A program made the position numbers and the translations under genes. 64,000 nt of DNA from Flavobacterium sp. ASV13 (GTDB lineage Bacteria > Bacteroidota > Bacteroidia > Flavobacteriales > Flavobacteriaceae), in the NCBI RefSeq assembly GCF_000745775.1, contig NZ_JQJY01000001.1, positions 124,001 to 188,000 on the forward strand, read 5' to 3'. The notes beneath the pieces are model-generated. The model made no database searches. It was not told where the DNA came from and worked only from the letters and a program-made list of their open reading frames with translations. Positions 24,857 to 33,119 of the stretch are shown one piece after another; the stretch's first letter is position 1; every line of letters begins with the position of its first letter.

Positions 24857-26977
24857 TTAAACTTGTTGTGTTTGATTTTTTCGTTCTATGATAGCCAAAC
24901 CAAAACGAATTTTATCATAAGACATTTTTTCTTCAAAATAATCGAAATAAGGTTTTAGAGCATTTGGTTTCTCTAATTCTATTTGAGCTTTTTGAATTTT
25001 ATTGATTTCTTTTTCAGAAACGAATTGGCTTAAATCTAAATTGTGCCCATCAACATATAATTTTGCTAAATGTGAAATTACAGTGGTTTGGCTGATATTT
25101 CTTCTTTCTGCGATTTCTTCAACAGAAATTCCGTTTTCAAATAATTCTAAAGTTTTTTTATAAGTACTGTCTTTTTTTTCTTTTTTAACAACTGACTTAT
25201 TTCTTTGAAATTGCACTATTGCATTAATAAATTCCGAGCCATATTTTTCTAATTTTACTTTTCCAACTCCTTCAACAGCAAGGAATTCATCTTCACTCAT
25301 TGGTCGTAAAATCTCCATTTGTCTTAAAGCAGCATCACTAAAAATTACATAAGCAGGAACTTCCTCTTCTTTAGCAATTTCATAACGTAGTTTTCGAAGT
25401 GTTTCAAAAAGTGAATTTTTAACTGCTTTCGCTTTTTCTTGTTTTATTTCATTTTTGTCAATTACTTTTTTGACAACCGTTGTCAGTTTTACTTTTTCAC
25501 CATCAAATAAAACTTTTTTAGCAAAAGGGGTAAGAAGAATTTTATTGTGTTGATGAAATGCAATTTCGCAATAACCTAGATTTATCAATTGAATTAAATA
25601 TTGATTCCAATCGTACCAAGATATATCAGCGCCAATTCCGTACGTTTTTAGCGTTTGATAATTTTTTTCGTAGATATACGCGTTTCTCGAGCCTCTTAAA
25701 AAATCGACAATTACCGCTAATGGCTCAGATTCCTGTAAACGTGTAATTGCTGACAATGCTTTTTGCGCGAGAATCGTCCCATCGAAAAAAGTTGGCGGAT
25801 TTTTGCAAATATCGCAGTTTCCGCAATTCTCAGTTACTAATTCACCAAAATAAGAAAGCAAAATTTTTCTACGGCAACTTACAGCGTCTGCATATTGCTT
25901 CATACGATCTAGTTTTGCAAGCTGGATATCAGAATTCAATCCTTCAGATGCAAATTTTTGAAGCTGAATCACATCGGCATAACTTTCATACATCACAGTT
26001 TCAGCAGGTAAACCGTCACGACCTGCACGACCAATTTCCTGATAATAACCTTCAATGTTTTTTGGAAGATTATAATGAATCACCCAGCGAACATTTGATT
26101 TATCAATTCCCATTCCGAAAGCAATAGTAGCGCAAACCACCTGACAATCGTCATTTATAAATTCATCTTGAGTTTTTGCTCGTATTACATTATCTAAACC
26201 AGCATGATATGCTTTTGCAGTAATTCCATTTTTAGTTAGCTTTTCAGCAAGTTCCTCTGTTGTTTTTCGGCTTAAACAATAAATAATTCCAGATTCGTTT
26301 GGTTTCTTTTCCACAAAATCAATAATCTGTTTTACGCGATCTAAAGCTGGTCGAACTTCTAAACTTAAATTTTTTCTATCGAATGAAGCAACAAACGTTT
26401 TTGGATTTTTTAAATTCAGCTGTTTTGTAATATCAGTACGAGTTGCTTTATCTGCGGTGGCAGTCAAAGCGAGAATTGGAGTAGAAGGGAAGCGGTTTTT
26501 CAAATACCCTAAATTTGTATATGCAGGTCTAAAATCATGTCCCCAAGAAGAAATACAGTGTGCTTCATCAATTGCAATCAAACTGATTGTCAATTCATTA
26601 AAAATAACATCTAGATAAGACAAACTTTCCGGAGCAATATAAACAAGTTTAAAAGTATTTGATTTTAAATTATCTATATAAAATTGCTGTTCCTGTGCAG
26701 ATTGACTACTATTAATATAGCAAGCAGAAATTCCGTTTGTTTTTAAACTATCAACCTGGTCTTTCATTAAAGCAATTAAAGGAGAAATTACGATTGTAAT
26801 TCCCGGTAAAATGAGAGCTGGTAATTGAAAGCATATTGATTTTCCACCACCGGTTGGCATAATTGCAAGTGTATCCTGACCAGAAAGTACAGTATTAATT
26901 ATAGTTTCCTGATTTGGACGAAATTTTTCAAATCCAAAGTTTTCTTTTAATTTGGCGTGTAGTAATTCGTTAGTCAT
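24857..26977 (-). CDS. recQ: ATP-dependent DNA helicase RecQ
   Basis: A 706-residue SF2 3'-5' helicase. Motif I is MPTGGGKSICF, motif II DEAHCISSWGHDFR, and motif VI GRAGRDGLPAE. A zinc-binding cysteine cluster follows (VSCRRKILLSYFGELVTENCGNCDIC), then a winged helix. The HRDC domain is in the region around residues 530-600 (MRPMSEDEFLAVEGVGKVKLEKYG). The last about 100 residues carry an extra HTH (ISVEEIAERRNISQTTVISHLAKLYVDG), as seen in many Bacteroidota RecQ proteins. The start is MTNELLHAKLKENFGFEKFR. It is separate from the Asp-rich gene upstream. Confidence 0.96.
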   Translation of the reverse strand: MTNELLHAKLKENFGFEKFRPNQETIINTVLSGQDTLAIMPTGGGKSICFQLPALILPGITIVISPLIALMKDQVDSLKTNGISACYINSSQSAQEQQFYIDNLKSNTFKLVYIAPESLSYLDVIFNELTISLIAIDEAHCISSWGHDFRPAYTNLGYLKNRFPSTPILALTATADKATRTDITKQLNLKNPKTFVASFDRKNLSLEVRPALDRVKQIIDFVEKKPNESGIIYCLSRKTTEELAEKLTKNGITAKAYHAGLDNVIRAKTQDEFINDDCQVVCATIAFGMGIDKSNVRWVIHYNLPKNIEGYYQEIGRAGRDGLPAETVMYESYADVIQLQKFASEGLNSDIQLAKLDRMKQYADAVSCRRKILLSYFGELVTENCGNCDICKNPPTFFDGTILAQKALSAITRLQESEPLAVIVDFLRGSRNAYIYEKNYQTLKTYGIGADISWYDWNQYLIQLINLGYCEIAFHQHNKILLTPFAKKVLFDGEKVKLTTVVKKVIDKNEIKQEKAKAVKNSLFETLRKLRYEIAKEEEVPAYVIFSDAALRQMEILRPMSEDEFLAVEGVGKVKLEKYGSEFINAIVQFQRNKSVVKKEKKDSTYKKTLELFENGISVEEIAERRNISQTTVISHLAKLYVDGHNLDLSQFVSEKEINKIQKAQIELEKPNALKPYFDYFEEKMSYDKIRFGLAIIERKNQTQQV

Positions 26978-27075
26978 ATTGCAATTATATTTTAAATAAT
27001 AAAATTAAAGAATTTTCTTTCAAATTTTGATTATTTTTTAAATTATTATTTAAAGAAAAAAGTTTATTTAGAGTA

Positions 27076-27106
27076 ATAAAAAAAGGAACTCAAATCTGAG
27101 TTCCTT
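27076..27106 (-). terminator. Terminator after the Asp-rich protein gene
   Basis: AAGGAACTCA pairs with TGAGTTCCTT around AATC; on the minus strand it is followed by TTTTTTT. Confidence 0.8.
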
Positions 27107-27129
27107 AAATTTATTTTGAAAGATATAGA

Positions 27130-27540
27130 TTAATCTTCATCATCTTCATCGTCGTCGTCATCTGCGATATCATCTTTATCTTCGTCATCGTCCTCGTCAT
27201 CACCACCGTCAGTATCTGGTTTGTCTTGGCTATCATCATCATCGTCATCATCAGCTGCATCATCATCAAGATCAAGTCCTTTTACTGGTTCGATTGTATC
27301 AACATCCAGATCAATATCATCATCTTCGTCGTAATTTTCAATTCTGTCAGCAAGTTTTGTACTGATTTTTACTAAATAAATAGTGTCTTCGGTACGAACT
27401 TCAACAGCTTCTACCAATTCGTTTTTAGCGTTTCTAAAACGGATAACATCCGAATCATCATAACCATCAGGAAATTTTTCAACCAAAAGGTTTAAAATTT
27501 CATTTGTCAGTTTGGCGTAGTCTACTATAACTCTTTTCAT
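27130..27540 (-). CDS. Small protein with long Asp/Glu-rich C-terminal tail
   Basis: A 136-residue protein. Residues 1-70 form an alpha/beta domain (MKRVIVDYAKLTNEILNLLVEKFPDGYDDSDVIRF, AVEVRTEDTIYLVKISTKLADRIENY) that I recognise as conserved in Flavobacteria but with no named function. Residues about 71-136 are almost all Asp and Glu with a few Lys/Gly/Thr. The tail repeats vary between strains in other genomes to my recollection. It lies 8 bp after the deoxyhypusine-synthase-like gene and is probably cotranscribed. A polyanionic tail beside polyamine genes could bind cations or nucleic-acid-binding proteins, but this is inference. Confidence 0.75.
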   Translation of the reverse strand: MKRVIVDYAKLTNEILNLLVEKFPDGYDDSDVIRFRNAKNELVEAVEVRTEDTIYLVKISTKLADRIENYDEDDDIDLDVDTIEPVKGLDLDDDAADDDDDDDSQDKPDTDGGDDEDDDEDKDDIADDDDDEDDED

Positions 27541-27548
27541 AAAATATC

Positions 27549-28517
27549 CTATAAATCTAATAAATATGCAAAAATTAACGGAGCAACAATTGTAGCATCC
27601 GATTCGATAATAAATTTAGGGGTTTTGATATCTAATTTACCCCAAGTAATTTTCTCATTTGGAACTGCTCCCGAATATGATCCATAACTAGTTGTTGAAT
27701 CAGAAATTTGGCAGAAATAGCTCCAGAACGGAACATCGTGCATCTCCATATCTTGGTATAACATTGGTACAACACAAATAGGGAAGTCTCCAGCGATACC
27801 ACCACCAATTTGGAAGAATCCGATACCGTTACTGCTGTTTTTTGAGTACCAATCAGCTAAGAAAGTCATGTACTCAATTCCAGATTTCATTGTTGACGCT
27901 TTTAACTCACCTTTAATTACATATGAAGCAAAAATGTTACCCATTGTACTGTCTTCCCATCCTGGAACGATGATTGGAAGATTTTTTTCAGCTGCTGCAT
28001 ACATCCAGCTGTCTTTTAAGTCAATTTCGTAATATTCCTCAAGGACACCTGATAATAGCATTTTATACATGAATTCATGTGGAAAATAACGTTCTCCTTT
28101 ATCATCCGCATCTTTCCAAATTTTGTAGATATGCTTTTGTAAACGTCTGAAAGCTTCATGTTCTGGGATACAAGTGTCTGTTACACGGTTTAATCCTCTT
28201 TCAAGCAATGCCCATTCGTCTTCTGGTGTCAAGTCACGGTAGTTAGGAACTCTCTCATAGTGAGAATGAGCTACTAAATTCATGATGTCTTCTTCTAGAT
28301 TGGCTCCAGTACATGAAATAATTTGTACTTTATCTTGTCTAATTATTTCAGCGAAAATTTTACCAATTTCTGCTGTACTCATAGCTCCAGCCATACTTAC
28401 AAGCATTTTAGCACCATTAGCTAATTGTTGCTCGTATTCTTTAGCTGCATCTACAAGAGAAGCAGAATTAAAGTGTAGATAATGTTTTTCAATAAACTGA
28501 CTGATTGGTCCTTTCAT
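27549..28517 (-). CDS. Deoxyhypusine-synthase-like protein
   Basis: A 322-residue NAD-dependent enzyme of the deoxyhypusine synthase family. The catalytic lysine that forms the enzyme-aminobutyl intermediate is K294 in the motif SGAVPNEKITWGK. The NAD-binding SMAGAMS, SCTGAN, PIIVPGWEDS and QIGGG stretches are present. Bacteria have no eIF5A, and bacterial homologues can act as homospermidine or carboxy-spermidine-type synthases. The next upstream gene on the same strand is arginine decarboxylase (106-bp gap), consistent with polyamine synthesis. The length is normal for the bacterial group. Confidence 0.88.
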   Translation of the reverse strand: MKGPISQFIEKHYLHFNSASLVDAAKEYEQQLANGAKMLVSMAGAMSTAEIGKIFAEIIRQDKVQIISCTGANLEEDIMNLVAHSHYERVPNYRDLTPEDEWALLERGLNRVTDTCIPEHEAFRRLQKHIYKIWKDADDKGERYFPHEFMYKMLLSGVLEEYYEIDLKDSWMYAAAEKNLPIIVPGWEDSTMGNIFASYVIKGELKASTMKSGIEYMTFLADWYSKNSSNGIGFFQIGGGIAGDFPICVVPMLYQDMEMHDVPFWSYFCQISDSTTSYGSYSGAVPNEKITWGKLDIKTPKFIIESDATIVAPLIFAYLLDL

Positions 28518-28623
28518 TTCCTCGTTTTTTTTGTTTTTTTTTGAATTAAAGATTTTAACCTCTTTCTGCTGTATGCAAATTAATCATTTTTCAAATATTA
28601 ACATTTAATTTGCAATTATTTTT

Positions 28624-30027
28624 TTACATTTTTTTCTTGTATCCTAAAATCTTCAATACATCATCAGAAGTTTGTTGTTCTGAGAAAACTTCTGTTGCCA
28701 GAATTCCGTTTTCATCACGATCAATTAAAATATGTTTTGGCTGTGGAATTAAACAGTGATGTAAACCTCCGTAGCCTCCAATTGTTTCCTGATACGCACC
28801 AGTATTAAAGAAACCAATATACAATGGCTTTTCTTTGTTGTATTTAGGCAAATAAATGGCGTTCATATTTTGTTCTGAGTTGTAATAATCGTCACTATCG
28901 CAAGTCAGACCACCTAATAAAACCCGTTCGTAAGTATCATTCCAGCGATTGATTGCCAGCATAATAAAACGTTTATTTATAGCCCAAGTATCAGGCAAAG
29001 TTGTAATGAACGACGAATCGATCATATTCCATTTTTCTCTATCATTTTGTTGTTTTTGATACAAAATCTGATAGATTGCACCGCCGCTTTCACCAACTGT
29101 AAACGAACCAAATTCTGTAAAAATATTTGGAACATCCACTTCAGCTTCTTCACAAGCAATTTTAATTTGATTGATAATTTCATCAATCATATATTGATAA
29201 TCGTATTCAAAAGCAAGCGAGTTTTTAATTGGGAAACCTCCTCCAATGTTCAAGCCATCTAGAGTAGGGCATTCCTTTTTAAGTGCAATGTATACTTTAA
29301 TACATTTTACAAGCTCATTCCAGTAATATGAAGTATCGTTGATTCCGGTATTAATGAAAAAGTGAAGCATTTTAAGCTCTAATTTGTCATTTTCCTGAAT
29401 TTGTTTTTTATAGAACGAAACAATATTTTTATAACCAATACCTAATCTTGAAGTATAAAACTCAAATTTAGGCTCTTCTTCAGCAGCAATACGAATTCCA
29501 ATTTTGAATTTTCCTTTAATTTCGCCCTGAAGCAAATCAAGTTCTTCGTAATTGTCAATAATCGGAATAGTATTTTTATGTCCGTTATTAATTAATCGTG
29601 CAATATTGCTGATGTATTCGTCTCTTTTAAAACCATTGCAGATAACGTATGTGCTTTTGTTGATTTTTCCGTTTTCCAACAAATTTTCAACAATATTAAC
29701 GTCAAATGCAGACGAAGTTTCAATATGAATGTTATTCTTGAAGGCCTCATTCATAATGTATTCAAAATGAGAGCTTTTTGTACAATAGCAATAGTAATAT
29801 TTTGCTTCGTATTTATTCTTTTCCATTGCTTTTCTGAACCAAGACTTTGCCTTGTTTATATTTTCAGAAATTTGAGGTAAATAAGTAAACTTTAAAGGTG
29901 TACCATATTGTTCAACCAATTTCATCAAATCGATATTATGAAACTGAAGGTTGTCCTTGTTTAGTTTAAATTCCTCTTGTGGGAAATAGTATGTTTGGTT
30001 TATTAGATCAGAATATTTTGTATTCAT
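28624..30027 (-). CDS. speA: Arginine decarboxylase (short, fold-III PLP type)
   Basis: A 467-residue fold-III (alanine-racemase-like) PLP enzyme that makes agmatine from arginine. The PLP-binding lysine is K84 in YYYCYCTKSSH. Other segments are FKIGIRIAAEEE, GLNIGGGFPIKNS (phosphate binding), FTEFGSFTVGESG and LGGLTCDSDDYY (catalytic Cys pair region). It is shorter than E. coli SpeA (658), typical of the Bacteroidota version. No agmatinase or spermidine synthase is next to it, but the DHS-like gene is. An unannotated small ORF with hairpin potential lies in its leader at 30088-30267. Confidence 0.9.
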   Translation of the reverse strand: MNTKYSDLINQTYYFPQEEFKLNKDNLQFHNIDLMKLVEQYGTPLKFTYLPQISENINKAKSWFRKAMEKNKYEAKYYYCYCTKSSHFEYIMNEAFKNNIHIETSSAFDVNIVENLLENGKINKSTYVICNGFKRDEYISNIARLINNGHKNTIPIIDNYEELDLLQGEIKGKFKIGIRIAAEEEPKFEFYTSRLGIGYKNIVSFYKKQIQENDKLELKMLHFFINTGINDTSYYWNELVKCIKVYIALKKECPTLDGLNIGGGFPIKNSLAFEYDYQYMIDEIINQIKIACEEAEVDVPNIFTEFGSFTVGESGGAIYQILYQKQQNDREKWNMIDSSFITTLPDTWAINKRFIMLAINRWNDTYERVLLGGLTCDSDDYYNSEQNMNAIYLPKYNKEKPLYIGFFNTGAYQETIGGYGGLHHCLIPQPKHILIDRDENGILATEVFSEQQTSDDVLKILGYKKKM

Positions 30028-30087
30028 TTAATTTTCAATATTTTAATTTGTATTTAAATTTAGTAAAAACGGCGCTAAATCTAAAAT

Positions 30088-30267
30088 TCAAACTCTAATA
30101 TTGGCAAAAATAATCGGCAGTTTTTCGTGCTCGGCTTTTGAACATAAGAAAACATCAAAACAAAATGGACTTTTACTATTATAAAAACGGTTCAGCATTC
30201 TCAATAAAGAACTGTTGAGTCTGTTTCTATAAGAGCTGAAATGTCTTTGTTTTCTGTTTGTTTTCAT
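30088..30267 (-). CDS. Possible 59-residue ORF in the arginine decarboxylase leader
   Basis: The ATG at 30267-30265 opens a 59-codon frame (MKTNRKQRHFSSYRNRLNSS ... IIFANIRV) ending in TGA at 30088-30090, 60 bp upstream of speA. The product is basic (N-terminal KTNRKQRH) and has two cysteines. The frame overlaps a potential RNA hairpin: TTCAGC near the start, GCTGAA near the end of 30191-30240, with CTCAA/TTGAG inside. This may be a translated leader linked to polyamine or arginine control of speA, or a fortuitous ORF in a structured RNA. I do not recognise the peptide. Confidence 0.35.
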   Translation of the reverse strand: MKTNRKQRHFSSYRNRLNSSLLRMLNRFYNSKSPFCFDVFLCSKAEHEKLPIIFANIRV

Positions 30268-30324
30268 CGAGGCAAATGTAAAAAATAATATATACCTAAA
30301 GCAATGCTTTTGATTAAAAAATAT

Positions 30325-31392
30325 TTAAGATTTATAATCTTGAAACGCTTCTAGAATTAATTTATTTTCAACTGATTGGTTAATTTTTATCTTTCCGATT
30401 CCTTCAATTAATGCAAATTGAATTAAACCGTATTCATTTTTTTTGTCATGAATCAGCAATTCTAATATTGGATCGATGTCATTTTCATTAAAAATAATGT
30501 CATCATAAATTCCTTTTATTACGGTTTTGATTTCTCGATATTCTTCTTCAGAAATTAAATTCTTCTTTAGTGAAATATAACCTTCTAGAATCATTCCTGC
30601 AGCAATCGCTTCTCCGTGTAATAAAGTTGTTTTTTCTTCGCTTTCTAAAAAATAACCTTCAATCGCATGCCCTAAAGTATGACCAAAGTTTAAAGCTTTA
30701 CGAATATTTTTCTCTGTTGGATCCTGAATAACAATTTCATTCTTAATCTCAACTGAACGATAAATTAACTGATCTAGTTCATCAAAAACGATTGATTTTA
30801 AATCTGAGAATTGTCTCCAATAAGGCGCATCATAAATTAAACCGTGTTTTAACATTTCAGCTAAACCGGAACGCATTTCGCTTTGTGGCAAAGTTTCTAA
30901 ATATTCGGTATCGATAAGTACCATCTGCGGAACATTAATTACACCAATTTGATTTTTAAGGTTTCCTAAATCAACACCTGTTTTTCCACCAACAGAAGCA
31001 TCAACCATCGATAATAAAGTAGTTGGAACATTTATAAAATTAACTCCTCTTTTAAACGTAGAAGCAACAAATCCGCCCAGATCAGTAACGACACCACCAC
31101 CAACATTAATCACAAGCGATTTTCTATCAGCTCCTAGTTCTGTTAAAATATTCCATATTTCAATACAGGTTTCAATATTTTTATTGGCTTCTCCTGCTTC
31201 AAATTCAATAATTTCAATTGCTAAATCTGTTTCCAACATTGGAATAAATTTAGGAAGACAATGTTCATTTGTCTGATCATCAACGATTATGAAGATGTTT
31301 GAATATTTATTTTCTTTTAAGTGTTTATTTAAGGCTTCGTATGCATTTTGGTTGAAATGCACCAGATAGTTATTCGCTTGTATAGACTTCAT
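30325..31392 (-). CDS. aroB: 3-Dehydroquinate synthase
   Basis: AroB, the second shikimate-pathway enzyme, converts DAHP to 3-dehydroquinate using NAD and zinc. Landmarks are GGGVVTDLGGFVASTFKRG, VPTTLLSMVDASVGGKTGVD (catalytic Lys), MLKHGLIYD, NFGHTLGHAIEGY (zinc His pair) and LHGEAIAAGM. It has 355 residues from the ATG at 31392 (MKSIQANNYLV). The nine codons further upstream are unlikely to be translated, because a good -7 box (CAAAAATA, minus) lies at 31417-31424. It is divergent from the proline dehydrogenase gene. Confidence 0.95.
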   Translation of the reverse strand: MKSIQANNYLVHFNQNAYEALNKHLKENKYSNIFIIVDDQTNEHCLPKFIPMLETDLAIEIIEFEAGEANKNIETCIEIWNILTELGADRKSLVINVGGGVVTDLGGFVASTFKRGVNFINVPTTLLSMVDASVGGKTGVDLGNLKNQIGVINVPQMVLIDTEYLETLPQSEMRSGLAEMLKHGLIYDAPYWRQFSDLKSIVFDELDQLIYRSVEIKNEIVIQDPTEKNIRKALNFGHTLGHAIEGYFLESEEKTTLLHGEAIAAGMILEGYISLKKNLISEEEYREIKTVIKGIYDDIIFNENDIDPILELLIHDKKNEYGLIQFALIEGIGKIKINQSVENKLILEAFQDYKS

Positions 31393-31416
31393 AATTTCTT
31401 TGGTTATTTGAAAGCG

Positions 31417-31424
31417 CAAAAATA
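31417..31424 (-). promoter_or_regulatory. -7 element of aroB
   Basis: CAAAAATA is a minus-strand TAnnTTTG box 24 bp upstream of the chosen ATG at 31392; transcription would start after the alternative ATG at 31419, which supports the shorter protein. Confidence 0.6.
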
Positions 31425-31626
31425 AGGCATTTTAAGCTAAATAATATTCAAACTTTACCTCTAATTTGTTTTAAAATGAATCATTCTAAATTGTGTATTT
31501 CTGGATTTTAAGCAGAATCTAAAAGAAGCAGTAAAATTTTACTTCATAATTTAATATTCGTTTTTTCTATATTGATGATTTAGAAAAATTTCACACGATT
31601 TCGTAAAGAATATTCAAAACACTCTA

Positions 31627-31634
31627 TATCTTTG
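31627..31634 (+). promoter_or_regulatory. -7 element of the proline dehydrogenase gene
   Basis: TATCTTTG matches TAnnTTTG, 17 bp upstream of the ATG at 31652. Confidence 0.6.
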
Positions 31635-31651
31635 CATAAAAACTAAACTTA

Positions 31652-32821
31652 ATGGAAAAAATATTCGATAACACTCAAGTTGCATTTTCGCTAAAGAGTG
31701 ATACAGAACTTGATAGAGCTTACTTTCTTTTTAAAATGATTGACAGTGAACCGCTTGTAAGAATTGGAACAGCTGTAACAAATTTTGCAATTAAAGCGCA
31801 CCTTCCTGTTGAAGGATTAATTAGAGCAACTGTTTTTGATCACTTTTGTGGTGGTGTAAACGAGAATGATTGTCTTACTGTAGTAGATAAAATGTTCACT
31901 AAAGGTGTTTCGTCAGTTTTGGATTATTCTGTTGAAGGAAAAGAAGAAGAAGAGCAGTTTGATGCCGCTTTAGAAATGACCTTAAGAACAGTAGAATTTG
32001 CTAAAGAACGCCTTGCTATTCCGTTTGCTGTTTTTAAGCCAACAGGTTTAGGTCGTTTTGAATTGTATGAGAAATTAGGAGAAAAACAAACTTTGTCTCC
32101 TGCAGAACAAGCAGAGTGGGATAGAGTAGTAGCTCGTTTTGACAAAATTTGCAGTGAAGCACACAAAAAAGATGTTGCGTTACTAATTGATGGTGAAGAA
32201 AGCTGGATGCAAGATGCTGCTGATGATTTAGTGACAGATATGATGCGCAAATACAATAAGGAAAAAGCTATTGTATTTAATACATTACAAATGTATCGTT
32301 GGGATCGTTTGGATTATTTGAAAAAATTGCATGATGTAGCAAAAGCAGAAGGTTTTTATATTGGAATGAAACTGGTTCGTGGTGCTTATATGGAAAAAGA
32401 ACATAAAAGAGCTGAGGAAAAAGGATATGTTTCTCCGATTTGTGTTTCTAAAGAAGCTACTGATGTAAATTATGACGCAGCTGTTCAATATATGTTAGAG
32501 CATTTAGATACTATGGCAATTTTTGCAGGAACTCACAACGAATTGAGTTCATACAAATTAATGGAAATGATGGCTCAAAAAGGAATTGCTAAAAACGACA
32601 ACAGAATTTGGTTTGGTCAATTATACGGAATGAGCGATAACATTAGCTATAACTTAGCCGAAAACGGATATAATGTTGCGAAATATTTGCCATTTGGACC
32701 CGTAAAAGATGTTATGCCTTACTTGATTCGTCGTGCAGAAGAAAATACTTCTGTAGCTGGACAAACAAGCCGTGAATTGTCAATGATTAAAGCAGAAAGA
32801 AACAGAAGAAAAGGGAAATAA
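31652..32821 (+). CDS. putA: Proline dehydrogenase
   Basis: A 389-residue FAD-dependent proline dehydrogenase (single-function PRODH, not the fused PutA). It oxidises proline to delta-1-pyrroline-5-carboxylate and passes electrons to the quinone pool. The TIM-barrel with conserved segments SVLDYSVEGKE, FAVFKPTGLGRFEL, LLIDGEESWMQDAADD, VFNTLQMYRWDRLDYL, GMKLVRGAYMEKEHKRAEEKGY (substrate/FAD binding), FAGTHNE, FGQLYGMSD and KYLPFGPVKDVMPYLIRRAEENTSV matches the family closely. No P5C dehydrogenase gene is adjacent. It is divergent from aroB, with its own terminator. Confidence 0.95.
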   Translation: MEKIFDNTQVAFSLKSDTELDRAYFLFKMIDSEPLVRIGTAVTNFAIKAHLPVEGLIRATVFDHFCGGVNENDCLTVVDKMFTKGVSSVLDYSVEGKEEEEQFDAALEMTLRTVEFAKERLAIPFAVFKPTGLGRFELYEKLGEKQTLSPAEQAEWDRVVARFDKICSEAHKKDVALLIDGEESWMQDAADDLVTDMMRKYNKEKAIVFNTLQMYRWDRLDYLKKLHDVAKAEGFYIGMKLVRGAYMEKEHKRAEEKGYVSPICVSKEATDVNYDAAVQYMLEHLDTMAIFAGTHNELSSYKLMEMMAQKGIAKNDNRIWFGQLYGMSDNISYNLAENGYNVAKYLPFGPVKDVMPYLIRRAEENTSVAGQTSRELSMIKAERNRRKGK

Positions 32822-32861
32822 TTTTAATTTTCTGTTTTCTGTATCAGTTTTACAGATATTA

Positions 32862-32896
32862 AAAAAAGCTCCAATTTACGATTGGAGCTTTTTTTT
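32862..32896 (+). terminator. Terminator after proline dehydrogenase
   Basis: AAAAAAGCTCCAAT pairs with ATTGGAGCTTTTTT around TTACG. Confidence 0.88.
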
Positions 32897-32936
32897 GTCT
32901 TTTCTAAAAAATGATTTTCTTTAATATTCTCTGTCT

Positions 32937-33039
32937 AAACTGGACTAAAGTCCAGCCCTACAATATTATTTGTTCCTTTGGAACTGCAAAAGAGCCTTTG
33001 GCTCTATTTGTATTGTAGGGCCGGACTTCAGTCCGGTTT
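32937..33039. repeat. About 100-bp nested palindrome (GGACTAAAGTCC family)
   Basis: The outer arms 32937-32965 and 33011-33039 are 29 bp each and complementary with only three G-T type differences. Each arm itself contains a palindrome (TGGACTAAAGTCCA; CCGGACTTCAGTCCGG). Inside lie two further small palindromes, TTCCTTTGGAA and GAGCCTTTGGCTC. It has no coding potential. It resembles a dispersed repeat in Flavobacteria. Confidence 0.8.
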
Positions 33040-33061
33040 AACATGTTTTGTTTATAATAAA

Positions 33062-33102
33062 AAACAAACCCGACAGGTTTAAAAGCCTATCGGGTTTGTT
33101 TT
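33062..33102. terminator. Bidirectional terminator before the ABC transporter gene
   Basis: AAACAAACCCGA(c)AGG pairs with CCT(a)TCGGGTTTGTTT around an AAAAG loop. It serves the minus-strand ABC gene ending at 33120. Confidence 0.8.
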
Positions 33103-33119
33103 ATCATTTGAAATTCCTC

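Noticed and set aside
25558..26127. Plus-strand ORFs opposite recQ
   Set aside because: They mirror the RecQ coding frame; recQ keeps all helicase motifs, so the antisense frames are chance.
27549..28517. True deoxyhypusine synthase modifying eIF5A
   Set aside because: Bacteria have no eIF5A; the neighbour is arginine decarboxylase, so a polyamine-synthesis role is favoured.
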